A stretch of 64,000 nucleotides of DNA from Geomobilibacter sp964432205 (GCA_964432205.1 CAYSMK010000008.1:1-64000), one strand, 5' to 3'. Positions 40,824 through 49,556 are shown, numbered from the stretch's first letter. The notes: a model not told the origin generated them from the letters alone. Translations and numbers: made by a program.

Positions 40824-41813
40824 ATGAGATTTCGCACCATCCTTTCCCTGTCACTATTGGCCATCTTGGCCAGCACAGCCGCTCTTGCCCTCAACCTCAA
40901 GGATGTAACATTCAAGACCAAGGATGCCGGGAAGGTGGTATTCAGCCACAACGTGCACATCAGCCAGAAGGGGATGAGCAACAACTGCAAGGCCTGCCAT
41001 AACGCCATCTTCGACATAAAGAAGAAAGTCCGCCACACCATGGCCGACATGGAAAAAGGAAAATCGTGCGGGGCCTGTCACGACGGGAAGCAGGCCTTCA
41101 ACCTGAAAGAGTGTGCCAGATGCCACCTGGTCAAGGAGATCACCTATAAGGTCAAGGCAACGGGGTCAACCCGTTTCAGCCACCAGGCGCACCTGCTCGT
41201 CGCCCCCGACTGCGGCAGCTGCCACCCGGCGCTCTTCGCCGCAGGCCCCAACAAGCGGGTCACCATGAACGACATGAAGAAGGGGAAATCCTGCGGGGCC
41301 TGTCATGACGGCAAAAAGGCCTTTGACATCAGCGACTGCGGCAAATGCCATCCCACCAGGGAAATCACCTTCAAGTCAAAGTCGGCCGGCGCCACCCCCT
41401 TCAGCCACAAGAAGCACACGGAGCTGCGCACGTGCGATGCCTGCCACACCAAAATTTACGCGATCGGCAAGAACAGGCCGGTCAGCATGGCTGAAATGGG
41501 AAAAGGCAAATCGTGCGGCGCCTGCCATAACGGCAAGGAAGCCTTCAGCATCGACGACTGCGGCAAATGCCACCCGGTGAAGGACCTGGAATACAGGATC
41601 AAGGGGGCGGGGAATGTCACCTTCAGCCACAACTATCACCTGGGAAAATACAAGACCTGCAACAAATGCCACCCGCGCATCTTTGCGCCCGGGGACAGCA
41701 AGCCGGCCTCGATGACGGAAATGGAAAAGGGCAGATCGTGCGGTGCCTGCCATGACGGCAAGGCCGCTTTCACGGTGCGGGAAAACTGCGCGCGCTGCCA
41801 CAAGGTTTCGTAA
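40824..41813 (+). CDS. cbcC: Dodecaheme c7-type cytochrome, CbcC/OmcQ-like
   Basis: 329 residues with a signal peptide (ending TAALALN). Twelve CXXCH motifs (CKACH, CGACH, CARCH, CGSCH, CGACH, CGKCH, CDACH, CGACH, CGKCH, CNKCH, CGACH, CARCH) fall in four ~75-residue units. Each unit runs FSH...H, CxxCH, MxxMxKGKSCGACHDGKxAF, then CxxCH, and resembles a triheme PpcA-type cytochrome c7. The chain of four makes a periplasmic heme wire. Position matches GSU0592 (OmcQ/CbcC). Confidence 0.9.
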   Translation: MRFRTILSLSLLAILASTAALALNLKDVTFKTKDAGKVVFSHNVHISQKGMSNNCKACHNAIFDIKKKVRHTMADMEKGKSCGACHDGKQAFNLKECARCHLVKEITYKVKATGSTRFSHQAHLLVAPDCGSCHPALFAAGPNKRVTMNDMKKGKSCGACHDGKKAFDISDCGKCHPTREITFKSKSAGATPFSHKKHTELRTCDACHTKIYAIGKNRPVSMAEMGKGKSCGACHNGKEAFSIDDCGKCHPVKDLEYRIKGAGNVTFSHNYHLGKYKTCNKCHPRIFAPGDSKPASMTEMEKGRSCGACHDGKAAFTVRENCARCHKVS

Positions 41814-41831
41814 GACCAGAGGAGGTCTGTC

Positions 41832-42647
41832 ATGTTCAGAAGCCTGACCACCAGGGCCATCATCCCGGTCACTGTCACCGTTACCGGCTTCGTGGTGGTC
41901 TGCTTCCTCCTGCTGTACGGGCTGATGAAGGAAGACGCCACGCGGGATGCGGTGCACTACGAAACAAATCTCGCCGGAACGGTCATCAAGTCAGCCCGCT
42001 ACAGCATGCTCCGGGATGACCGGGAGACCATGCATACCCTCATCGACAATATCGGCTCCCAGGAGGGGATCGAGCATGTGCGGATCTTCAACAAGAAGGG
42101 TCTGATCATGTTTTCCCGGGACCGTGCCGAAATCGGGCGGGCCGTGGACAAGCGGGAAGCCGGCTGCATCGGCTGCCATACCGGACCGGTGCCTGCCACC
42201 GCCCTCGGCCGGATGGAGCAGGCGCGCCAGTTCGTCAACGGCCGGAACGTGCCGGTCATCGCCATCACCGCCCCGATCTACAACGAGCCCGCCTGTTCGT
42301 CGGCACCCTGTCACGTCCACCCCGCGAGCCAGAAGGTGCTGGGAACCCTCGACATCGGCCTCTCTGCCATTGCGCTCAAGGAAACACTGGCTACCATGCG
42401 TTCCCGGATGATAGCCTTCAGCCTCATGGTCCTCTGCCTGACCGTGGGTGGCGTAGCGGCACTGTTGCGCCGCTCGGTATTCGTCCCGATCCAGAAGCTG
42501 GCCGAATATGCCGCCCGACGGGTGCGGGGTGAACAGGGGGGAGAAATCCCCCGGTTCAACAGCGAACTGGATATTCTCGTCGAGTACATGAAGCTGCAGG
42601 AGGGGCAGAAGCGGTCAGCCCCCAAGGATCCAGCCGCTGGCCCGTGA
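41832..42647 (+). CDS. cbcD: Heme c-containing HAMP membrane protein, CbcD-like
   Basis: 271 residues. Two membrane helices (about 10-30 and 187-207) enclose a sensor-like periplasmic domain with CIGCH and a possible CX4CH (CSSAPCH). A HAMP-like segment (FVPIQKLAEYAARRVRGEQ) follows, and then only a short tail with no kinase, cyclase or MCP output. It resembles heme-sensing chemoreceptor inputs that lost the output, or an adaptor in the Cbc complex. Symbol by position in the cbcABCDE order. Confidence 0.7.
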   Translation: MFRSLTTRAIIPVTVTVTGFVVVCFLLLYGLMKEDATRDAVHYETNLAGTVIKSARYSMLRDDRETMHTLIDNIGSQEGIEHVRIFNKKGLIMFSRDRAEIGRAVDKREAGCIGCHTGPVPATALGRMEQARQFVNGRNVPVIAITAPIYNEPACSSAPCHVHPASQKVLGTLDIGLSAIALKETLATMRSRMIAFSLMVLCLTVGGVAALLRRSVFVPIQKLAEYAARRVRGEQGGEIPRFNSELDILVEYMKLQEGQKRSAPKDPAAGP

Positions 42648-42706
42648 TCAATTCTGGATGAGCAGTGCCCCCCCGCACAACTGACCGGAGAGCACAGAGC
42701 CGCCGC

Positions 42707-43258
42707 ATGGAACAGCCAGACACCTTCACCACCAGCCAGGATCATCCCCAGCGGGCCGACAACCAGTCCACCGATGATCGACGGGCAGCAATCCTGGCAA
42801 ACATCAAGCGGCTGGAACGCCGCGCCAGCCACGGGCTTTACGTTCTGGCCATCTTCATCACCCTGAGCATCGTGGCACTGCAGAACTTCTCCATCCTCCC
42901 CTCCTTCCCTCCGGCGGTTCTCAAGGCTCTGGGGAAACCGCCTTCGGCGCAGATGATCAGCGCTGCCCTGCTGGTCTACCTTTTCTCGGCAATCATCCTA
43001 ACCCTGGCAAGAATGATGGAGGGAACGGGCAAAAGCGGCGGCATCGCCCACCTGGGGTACCTGGCGGCCTTCTACTTTTTCTACCACTTCAGCGGCGACA
43101 TGGACGTGCACTTCTGGGCGGTCTTTGCGGCCGGAGTGACGATCCTCAGCCTGGAGAGCTACCACCTCTGGCAACACTGCCGGGAAGAGATCCTGAAGGA
43201 ACGGGCTCTGCTGGCAGAGCTGGACAATCTCACCAGGAAAGCCCGCCTCCACCCGTAA
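42707..43258 (+). CDS. cbcE: Membrane protein, CbcE-like
   Basis: 184 residues from ATG 42707; the ribosome site is weak, and GTG 42665 is an alternative. A polar N-terminus (about 1-40) precedes four helices (HGLYVLAIFITLSIVALQ, MISAALLVYLFSAIILTL, AAFYFFYHFS, FWAVFAAGVTILSL) and a charged coiled tail. No family motif. Being last after cbcD fits the GSU0590 position. Role unknown. Confidence 0.6.
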   Translation: MEQPDTFTTSQDHPQRADNQSTDDRRAAILANIKRLERRASHGLYVLAIFITLSIVALQNFSILPSFPPAVLKALGKPPSAQMISAALLVYLFSAIILTLARMMEGTGKSGGIAHLGYLAAFYFFYHFSGDMDVHFWAVFAAGVTILSLESYHLWQHCREEILKERALLAELDNLTRKARLHP

Positions 43259-43473
43259 TCACGTCGTTGGGCCGCATTTTGCCGCGCCTCGGTCATTCAT
43301 CCAATCGGCACAACAAATCCACCTCCGATCAGAGTGCGATCCCGGCACGCCAGTTTATTCCAAGTCCCTAAAAACATGAACAAACTACCAGCAAAAAGAC
43401 ATTGACAGGGTGCTGGCAATGCTGTTACCGTACATTTTCGACAAGCCGGCAGCACGCTGGCCGACATAGACAC

Positions 43474-43560
43474 GCTAGGGGAGTTCACACGAACTGAGAT
43501 GAGGCTGGCCGGCCTCAAACCCTTTGAACCTGATCCGGATAATGCCGGTGGAGGGAAGCG
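43474..43560 (+). ncRNA. TPP riboswitch (THI element)
   Basis: Conserved THI-box blocks are all visible: ACTGAGATGAGGC with its helix, ACCCTTTGAACCTGATCCGG, then ATAATGCCGG and GGAGGGAAGCG. They sit 54 bases before thiS, followed by a terminator hairpin. Thiamine pyrophosphate binding should favour the terminator and stop thi transcription. A TTGACA at 43402-43407 may be the promoter -35; its -10 is poor. The rest of 43259-43473 shows nothing else. Confidence 0.95.
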
Positions 43561-43579
43561 CGTACCACTCAGTATTTCC

Positions 43580-43600
43580 GGCCGCTTCGCGGCCTTTTTT
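43580..43600 (+). terminator. Riboswitch-controlled terminator
   Basis: GGCCGC-TTC-GCGGCC followed by TTTTTT, directly after the TPP aptamer and before the thiS ribosome site. Forms the expression platform. Confidence 0.92.
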
Positions 43601-43613
43601 GTTGGAGGCTCTC

Positions 43614-43811
43614 ATGGAGATCATCGTTAACGGAGACCCCCGTTGCCTGGAGGCGGCGTCGATCAGGCAGCTGCTGGAGACGCTCGACATCGATCCCCGC
43701 CGGGTGGCCGTGGAATTGAACAGTGCCATTGTACCGAAGGGTGACTATGAACAGACCCCCCTCAACGAGGGCGACAAGATAGAAATCGTCCAGTTCGTCG
43801 GTGGAGGATAG
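43614..43811 (+). CDS. thiS: Sulfur carrier protein ThiS
   Basis: 65 residues from ATG 43614 (ttggagg upstream). Ubiquitin-like fold with VAVELNSAIVPKGDY and DKIEIVQFVGGG, ending in the Gly-Gly that is adenylated and thiocarboxylated. It donates sulfur for the thiazole ring of thiamine together with ThiG, encoded next. Confidence 0.95.
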   Translation: MEIIVNGDPRCLEAASIRQLLETLDIDPRRVAVELNSAIVPKGDYEQTPLNEGDKIEIVQFVGGG

Positions 43812-43817
43812 AACAGC

Positions 43818-43899
43818 AGGTAAAGGTAGAGATAAAGGCAAAGAAAACCTTAAGTAACCAGCTACCTGCCGTTCTTTACCTCTACCTTTACCTTTACCT
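43818..43899. repeat. Imperfect 28-bp inverted repeat between thiS and thiG
   Basis: AGGTAAAGGTAGAGATAAAG at 43818 onward is mirrored at 43872-43899 (23 of 28 positions match), with a 26-base loop. Arms are strongly purine/pyrimidine biased and built of AGGTAA-like units. It can fold into a long RNA hairpin and might tune thiS/thiG translation or be a degenerate repeat element. Confidence 0.6.
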
Positions 43900-43923
43900 A
43901 GAATTACTAAAGGGAGCAGAAAC

Positions 43924-44706
43924 ATGCCCATACAGAATGACAAGCTCGTCATAGCCGGCCGGGAGTTCAACTCCCGCCTCATGGTCGGCACCGGCAAATA
44001 CGCCACCATGGAGCAGATGGTGCAATCGATCGAGGCCTCAGGCGCCGAAATCATCACGGTTGCTGTCCGACGGGTAAACATCGGCGACCGGAGCAAGGAA
44101 TCGCTCCTCGACCACATCGACACGCGGAAATACACCCTGCTGCCCAACACCGCCGGCTGCTACACCGCCGACGATGCGGTCCGCACCTGCCGCCTGGCAC
44201 GTGAGGCCGGGATGTCCGACTTTGTCAAACTGGAAGTGCTCGGCGACGAGAAGACCCTCTTCCCGGACAACGAGGAGCTCCTGAAAGCAGCGAAGGTCCT
44301 GGTAAAGGAAGGGTTCACCGTCCTTCCCTACACCAGTGACGACGTGATCATGTGCCGCAAGCTTGAGGATATCGGCTGTGCCGCCGTCATGCCGCTCGGC
44401 GCACCGATCGGCAGCGGACTCGGCATCCGCAACCCGTATAACATCCGGATCATCCTCGACACCGTCAAGGTTCCGGTCATTGTCGATGCCGGTGTCGGTA
44501 CCGCCTCTGACGCGGCCATCGCCATGGAACTGGGATGCCACGGGGTACTGATGAATACCGGCATCGCCGGTGCCAGGGATCCGATCGCCATGGCAGAGGC
44601 TATGAATCTGGCCGTCCGGGCCGGACGCCTGGCCTATCTGGCCGGCAGGATCCCGAAAAAGCTGTACGCCACGGCCTCAAGCCCGATCGAAGGGGTGATC
44701 AGCTGA
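43924..44706 (+). CDS. thiG: Thiazole synthase ThiG
   Basis: 260 residues, TIM barrel. Motifs: FNSRLMVGTGKY, EIITVAVRRVNI, SDFVKLEVLGDEKTL with the Schiff-base lysine, PLGAPIGSGLGI and VIVDAGVGTASDAA. The enzyme joins 1-deoxyxylulose phosphate, dehydroglycine and ThiS sulfur into the thiazole phosphate. Ribosome site agggagc. Confidence 0.97.
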   Translation: MPIQNDKLVIAGREFNSRLMVGTGKYATMEQMVQSIEASGAEIITVAVRRVNIGDRSKESLLDHIDTRKYTLLPNTAGCYTADDAVRTCRLAREAGMSDFVKLEVLGDEKTLFPDNEELLKAAKVLVKEGFTVLPYTSDDVIMCRKLEDIGCAAVMPLGAPIGSGLGIRNPYNIRIILDTVKVPVIVDAGVGTASDAAIAMELGCHGVLMNTGIAGARDPIAMAEAMNLAVRAGRLAYLAGRIPKKLYATASSPIEGVIS

Positions 44707-44709
44707 GCC

Positions 44710-45354
44710 ATGGCCAACCCCATCGATTTCACTCTCTACCTGATTACCGACCGACTCCAGACCGGCACGAGGAGCCTCCTCGAAACGGTTGATGAGGCGC
44801 TGGCCGGTGGGGTGAAGGCTGTGCAACTGCGGGAGAAAGAGCTTACGAGCCGCGAGCTTTACGAACTTGCCTTTGACATGAAGAAGCTCACCAGTCGGTA
44901 TGACGCCAAACTCCTGATCAACGACCGGATCGACATCGCCCTGGCGGTTGACGCCGACGGCGTGCACTTGGGCAGCAACAGCATCCCCATCTATCGGGCG
45001 AGAAAGCTCCTCGGCAAGAACCGGCTCATCGGCGTCTCCTGCCACAACCAGGTGAACGCCATCACTGCCCAGGAAAAGGGAGCCGACTTCATCACCTTCG
45101 GCCCGGTTTTCTACACCGCCTCCAAGGCCAAGTACGGCAAGCCGGTCGGTATCGACAAGCTGGAAAGCGTCTCCCATCTCCTCACTATCCCGGTCTTTGC
45201 CATTGGCGGGGTCAATGTAGCCAACACGCGGGAGGTTCTGGCCACCGGCGCCACCGGGATCGCCCTCATCTCGGCCATTATGTCCGCACACGAGCCCAGA
45301 CAGGCGGCCCAGACCCTGCTGTCGCTCCTGCCGACCACGGCAGTGACGCCATGA
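44710..45354 (+). CDS. thiE: Thiamine phosphate synthase ThiE
   Basis: 214 residues starting 3 bases after thiG. Motifs: LYLITDR, GGVKAVQLREKEL, LLINDRIDIALAVDADGVHLG, DFITFGPVFYTASK and VFAIGGVNVANT. It couples HMP pyrophosphate to thiazole phosphate to give thiamine phosphate. The stop overlaps the next start by 4 bases. Confidence 0.95.
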   Translation: MANPIDFTLYLITDRLQTGTRSLLETVDEALAGGVKAVQLREKELTSRELYELAFDMKKLTSRYDAKLLINDRIDIALAVDADGVHLGSNSIPIYRARKLLGKNRLIGVSCHNQVNAITAQEKGADFITFGPVFYTASKAKYGKPVGIDKLESVSHLLTIPVFAIGGVNVANTREVLATGATGIALISAIMSAHEPRQAAQTLLSLLPTTAVTP

Positions 45355-46364
45355 CGACCCTTCCCGCAACAGTACATCCCGAACTGCGCTTCAACTCCTA
45401 CGGATTTCAGCTGCGCCACCGGTTTGGCTGCCGGGTCAGCAAGGTCAATGTTGACGGCGGTTTTACCTGCCCCAACCGGGACGGGAGCAAGGGGGTTGGT
45501 GGCTGCATTTACTGCGACAACAGTTCCTTCTCGCCCGGCAGTACCCAGGCGACGATCCCGATAGAAGATCAGCTGGCCGCCGGCATGGCCTACCACCGCC
45601 ACCGGCTCGGCAGCGAAAAGTTCATTGTCTATTTCCAGAAATTCACCAACACCTACGGCCCGGTGGAGCAGCTCAAAAACCTCTACACCCGGGCGCTCAG
45701 CCATCCGGATGTCCTCGGCATCTCGGTCGGCACACGTCCCGACTCCCTTTCAGACGAAGCCCTGGATTTGTTGGCCGGGCTGGCGAAGAACCATTACGTC
45801 TGCCTGGAACTCGGGCTGCAATCCATGGACGACGCCATCCTCGACAGGATCAACCGGGGACACACCCTGGACGACTATCTCCAGGCCGTGTCACGGGCAG
45901 CGGGACGGGGAATAGAGCTCTGCACCCACCTGATCTATGGGTTCCCCGGCGAAACCCGGTCCGGTTTTCTGAAAACCGCCGAACTCCTGGCCGGACTGCC
46001 CATCAGCTCGGTCAAACTCCACCAGCTTCACGCCGTCAGCGGAACGCGCCTGGCGGAGCTGTACAGTCGACACGAGTTCATCCCCATTACCCACGCCGAA
46101 TATGTGGCCACGGCATGTGACCTCCTGGAACGGCTCCCAACCAGGATCAGCGTCCAGCGTCTCTACGGGTCGGCTCCCCTGGCCATACGGGTTGCCCCCA
46201 CCTGGAACCTGAAGAACAACCAGATGTGGTATTCCATCGTGCACGAACTCGAGCGCCGCGGTACCTGGCAGGGATGCCGCCATGCCGGGAGCGCAAGCCA
46301 ATCGGCAGACCACCAGCAGACGATTGAAGTGGCCAGCCAGAACTGCCGGGAACGTGCGGCATGA
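45351..46364 (+). CDS. Radical SAM protein, TIGR01212/YhcC family
   Basis: 337 residues. The N-terminus FNSYGFQLRHRFGCRVSKV leads into an Fe-S motif of this family (FTCPNRDG...CIYCDN). Other family blocks are SVGTRPDSL, CLELGLQSMDDAIL and THLIYGFPGET. YhcC-like proteins are widespread with no proven reaction, and a tRNA-modification role has been proposed. Coupled by ATGA overlaps to thiE before and the VKOR gene after, but a thiamine role is not implied. Confidence 0.9.
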   Translation: MTTLPATVHPELRFNSYGFQLRHRFGCRVSKVNVDGGFTCPNRDGSKGVGGCIYCDNSSFSPGSTQATIPIEDQLAAGMAYHRHRLGSEKFIVYFQKFTNTYGPVEQLKNLYTRALSHPDVLGISVGTRPDSLSDEALDLLAGLAKNHYVCLELGLQSMDDAILDRINRGHTLDDYLQAVSRAAGRGIELCTHLIYGFPGETRSGFLKTAELLAGLPISSVKLHQLHAVSGTRLAELYSRHEFIPITHAEYVATACDLLERLPTRISVQRLYGSAPLAIRVAPTWNLKNNQMWYSIVHELERRGTWQGCRHAGSASQSADHQQTIEVASQNCRERAA

Positions 46365-47368
46365 CTAAGCGCCTGTTCACACTCCCCCTCCTCCTGACCG
46401 GCGTCGGCCTGATTCTATCCATACTTTCGGCAACCGATCTCTGCAATTTCGGCGGCTGCACCGAGGCCCACCAGTATCGATTCCACAGGGTCACCCTGCC
46501 GACCCTGGGCATGGCCTATTTCGGCCTGCTTGCCGCTGCCCAGATCCTCTCCGCTTCGCTGGCACTCGCCGGGCCCATGACAACCTTGCTGCTGGCCGGT
46601 GGCGCCGGAGCGGAACTGACCATGATCCACCTGCAAAAAAACGTTATCCAGGCCTGGTGCCCTCTATGCCTAGGGATTGCGGGAGTCGTCTACCTTCTCT
46701 GCATCCTGAGGATAGCCAGATATTTCCGAGAACTCGGGAGGAGCGCTGTCATGAAAAAACGTCTATTCGCCAACTCTCTGCTGGTAACCGTTGTCGCCCT
46801 GGCCGGCTTTCTGATTTCCTTCACCGGCATCATGAAAATGGATGCCACCGCCGATCAGCGCGATTTTTCCCTCGGCAGGGCCAGGGGGCCGGTTGAAGTA
46901 TACGTCTTCTCCGATTGGTTCTGCCCGGTCTGCGTAAAAGTGGAGCCGGTCATCGAAACGGCGTTCCCCACCCTGTCCCAGAAGGCAAAGGTCACCTTTG
47001 TGGACAAGGCGATCCATCCCGAATCCATGAACTTCGTCCCGTATCACCTCTCCTTTGCCGCCCATGAAAAGGAGAAATACCTGCAGCTTCGCAGGGTTCT
47101 CTTTGCCGTGGCCGGAAAGACCAAGAACCCCACCTTGGCAGATATCACAACAGCCATTGCCCCCCTGAAGGTCACCTACAAGCAGTTGAGCTTCATGGAG
47201 GTGACCCAGCAGATGGGGAAGTTCCAGGCCCTTGCCGGACAGTTCAAGGTTAATGCCACGCCGACCATGGTTTTTTTCAACACCAAGACCAGCAAGTCAA
47301 AAACGCTCGTCGGTGGAAACGAAATTACTGCCGAGGGGATCGCAAAGGCGCTCAAGAGCGTGGAGTAA
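46361..47368 (+). CDS. VKOR-DsbA fusion: disulfide bond formation protein
   Basis: 335 residues. Residues about 1-125 are a four-helix vitamin K epoxide reductase domain with loop cysteines (CNFGGC) and active site WCPLC. After a further membrane helix (LLVTVVALAGFLISFTG), a thioredoxin-fold domain carries DWFCPVCVKVEP and cis-Pro NATPTMVFF. The module oxidises cysteines of exported proteins and passes electrons to quinone. In a cytochrome-rich host it also bears on heme-motif cysteine chemistry. Confidence 0.92.
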   Translation: MTKRLFTLPLLLTGVGLILSILSATDLCNFGGCTEAHQYRFHRVTLPTLGMAYFGLLAAAQILSASLALAGPMTTLLLAGGAGAELTMIHLQKNVIQAWCPLCLGIAGVVYLLCILRIARYFRELGRSAVMKKRLFANSLLVTVVALAGFLISFTGIMKMDATADQRDFSLGRARGPVEVYVFSDWFCPVCVKVEPVIETAFPTLSQKAKVTFVDKAIHPESMNFVPYHLSFAAHEKEKYLQLRRVLFAVAGKTKNPTLADITTAIAPLKVTYKQLSFMEVTQQMGKFQALAGQFKVNATPTMVFFNTKTSKSKTLVGGNEITAEGIAKALKSVE

Positions 47369-47396
47369 GTCTGCACGGAAACAGTGGCTATGTGGA

Positions 47397-47433
47397 AAGC
47401 CCCCTGTCACAGAGAGTGGCAGGGGGCTTTTTT
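47397..47433 (+). terminator. Rho-independent terminator of the thi operon
   Basis: AAGCCCCCTGTCAC pairs with GTGGCAGGGGGCTT (one mismatch), followed by a T run. The region 47434-47675 beyond it holds no gene or pattern I can identify. Confidence 0.9.
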
Positions 47434-47675
47434 GTGAAAAATATAGGGGCCTGGTCAACCTGAGCCCCGGACTCGGCTGAGCAGTGCCTCCGTTTTCCGT
47501 GCATCGAATCGTCTCTACTTTCGAGACCCCAGAAATTCATACCACCGTCTTATTTTTCAGACCACCACAACCCTGTCCGCACACAAGCCCAAAAAAACCA
47601 CCACAAATAGGCAGTCTTATCGCATTTTGTAATACAAAAACGTTTTAAATATCTGCACGTTGCAAACATTTATCT

Positions 47676-47702
47676 TAAAGTTCTTTGCCGGTGACCCGAT
47701 AA
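47676..47702 (+). promoter_or_regulatory. Sigma-28 (FliA) promoter of the chemoreceptor gene
   Basis: TAAAGTTC-N11-CCCGATAA differs from the consensus TAAAGTTT-N11-GCCGATAA at two positions with exact spacing. It puts the chemoreceptor, and probably the Cache genes behind it, in the flagellar regulon. The ~130-base leader that follows has paired blocks (AACGG/CCGTT; GCCGC/GCGGC). Confidence 0.75.
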
Positions 47703-47840
47703 AAGCTCCATATTTATTGAACACAAAACGGTCAAAAAGACAAACCCGTTAAGCTGCCGCGGGGGAACCCGACGGGCACCTCACCAGCGGCACGAACGCT
47801 GAAAATTGCCTGAGCACTGACTCAACAAGGAGAACCTGAC

Positions 47841-49487
47841 ATGAAGAACTTTCTGTTGCACATGAAGATGGCGAACAAGCTCATGCTCTCTTCAGCCGTC
47901 AGCCTCTTTTCCCTCCTGCTGCTGGGAGCTGTCGCCTACAGTGGACTCCACACCCAGACCAAATCAATCAATGACATCTACAACATCAGGTTCAAGACCT
48001 ATGAGACATGCGCAAACAGATTCAGTGACATTTCCCAGGCCAACACCGGCCTCTACAAGCTGATCAGTTGGGCAAATGCAAAATATGAAGCCAACAAAAT
48101 CAACGAGTTGAGCCAGGAGGTACAGAGGGCACTGAAAGAGTCCAAGGCCAGCCTGGTACAACTGCAGAAAGCACCGGGCACCAGCGCCGAGGAGAAGAAA
48201 CTGCTCCAGCCTGTCCTCAGCAAGTTGGACGAATACGACAAAAGCGCCAATGACCTGATAGACATGCTGCAAACGGACCTGAATGCCGCAACCATGTTCA
48301 TGGGGAGCACCGAGGACGCTTTCCGTGACATCAAAGTGAATTTCGACAAACTGCTGGTACTGGAAAAGAACCTCAGCAGCAGTCAGTATGCAACCGCCAT
48401 CGCCAGTTCCAACAGAACCAATCTGATAGTCATCACGGTCCTGATCGTCGCCTTCATCCTTTCCTTCACCATCAGCATGTTCTTACACAAGATAATCCTG
48501 GCCCCTGTGCGGGAAACCGTAGCCGTGATCGAGCGAGTTGCCGCCGGAGATTTCACCAGAAAAATCGACGTCAACTCGAAGGACGAGGTCGGCCAGATGG
48601 CAGGGAATTTCAATCAACTGCTGGAAAAACTGAACAGGATATTGCGGGAAGTTTCGGAGACCTCAACCAAGGTGGCGGTAGCGGCCAATCAACTGCAAAG
48701 CACCTCTGAGCTGATGGCCACCGGTACCGAACAGGTGGCCGCCCAGGCAAGTACCGTTGCAACAGCAGGCGAGGAGATGGCCGCCACGTCCGATGAAATC
48801 GCCCAGAACTGCAATCTGGCTGCACAGAAGGGTACCGAAGCCAATCTCTCCGCCCGTTCCGGGGCGACCGTGGTCGAGGAGTCGGTCAGGGGGATGGAAA
48901 AGATCGCCCAGCAGGTCAAGGCATCGGCAAAGACCATGGAAACCCTGGGGCAAAGATCAAACCAGATCGGCGAGATCATTGGCACCATCGAGGACATCGC
49001 CGACCAGACCAACCTGCTGGCGCTGAATGCCGCCATTGAGGCGGCCCGTGCCGGGGAGCAGGGGCGGGGTTTCGCCGTGGTTGCCGATGAAGTGCGGGCA
49101 CTTGCGGAACGTACCACCAAAGCGACCAAGGAGATCGGCGCCATGATCAAGGCGATCCAGCTTGAGACGGAAAATGCCGTCGGGGCCATGGGCGTGGGTG
49201 TCAAAGAGGTCGAAGAGGGGACGCAGCGAGCGGCAACATCCGGCTTGGCGATCCAGGAGATACTGGACCACATCAGCGATGTCACCATGCAGGTGAACCA
49301 GATAGCCACCGCTGCGGCTGAGCAGACGGCAACCACGGGCGAGATCAGCAACAACATCCTGCAGATAAACCAGGTGGTGAGCCAGACGGCCAAGGGTGCC
49401 CAGGAAACCGCCTCGGCCGCATCGCAACTGTCACAACTGTCGGGCGAACTTCAGCAACTGGTCGCACAGTTCAAACTGGCGGCCTGA
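47841..49487 (+). CDS. Methyl-accepting chemotaxis protein
   Basis: 548 residues. TM1 (about 18-38), a periplasmic four-helix bundle of about 150 residues, TM2 (about 195-215), HAMP (APVRETVAVIERVAAGDFT) and a full signalling hairpin with the tip IADQTNLLALNAAIEAARAG. Gln/Glu pairs for methylation are present on both arms. It senses a small molecule and drives CheA. Start has caaggaga upstream. Ligand unknown; the Cache proteins encoded next may deliver it. Confidence 0.95.
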   Translation: MKNFLLHMKMANKLMLSSAVSLFSLLLLGAVAYSGLHTQTKSINDIYNIRFKTYETCANRFSDISQANTGLYKLISWANAKYEANKINELSQEVQRALKESKASLVQLQKAPGTSAEEKKLLQPVLSKLDEYDKSANDLIDMLQTDLNAATMFMGSTEDAFRDIKVNFDKLLVLEKNLSSSQYATAIASSNRTNLIVITVLIVAFILSFTISMFLHKIILAPVRETVAVIERVAAGDFTRKIDVNSKDEVGQMAGNFNQLLEKLNRILREVSETSTKVAVAANQLQSTSELMATGTEQVAAQASTVATAGEEMAATSDEIAQNCNLAAQKGTEANLSARSGATVVEESVRGMEKIAQQVKASAKTMETLGQRSNQIGEIIGTIEDIADQTNLLALNAAIEAARAGEQGRGFAVVADEVRALAERTTKATKEIGAMIKAIQLETENAVGAMGVGVKEVEEGTQRAATSGLAIQEILDHISDVTMQVNQIATAAAEQTATTGEISNNILQINQVVSQTAKGAQETASAASQLSQLSGELQQLVAQFKLAA

Positions 49488-49556
49488 ACAGAGTTTACGC
49501 CAATGCACCGGCCAACGAAGCAGGACAACTACACGTTAAAGAAAGGAAGACGATTC

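Noticed and set aside
47710..47840. GEMM-type c-di-GMP/cGAMP riboswitch before the chemoreceptor
   Set aside because: GACAAACCCG and AAGC pieces recall GEMM, but the order and the conserved GACGCAAAGC block are missing.
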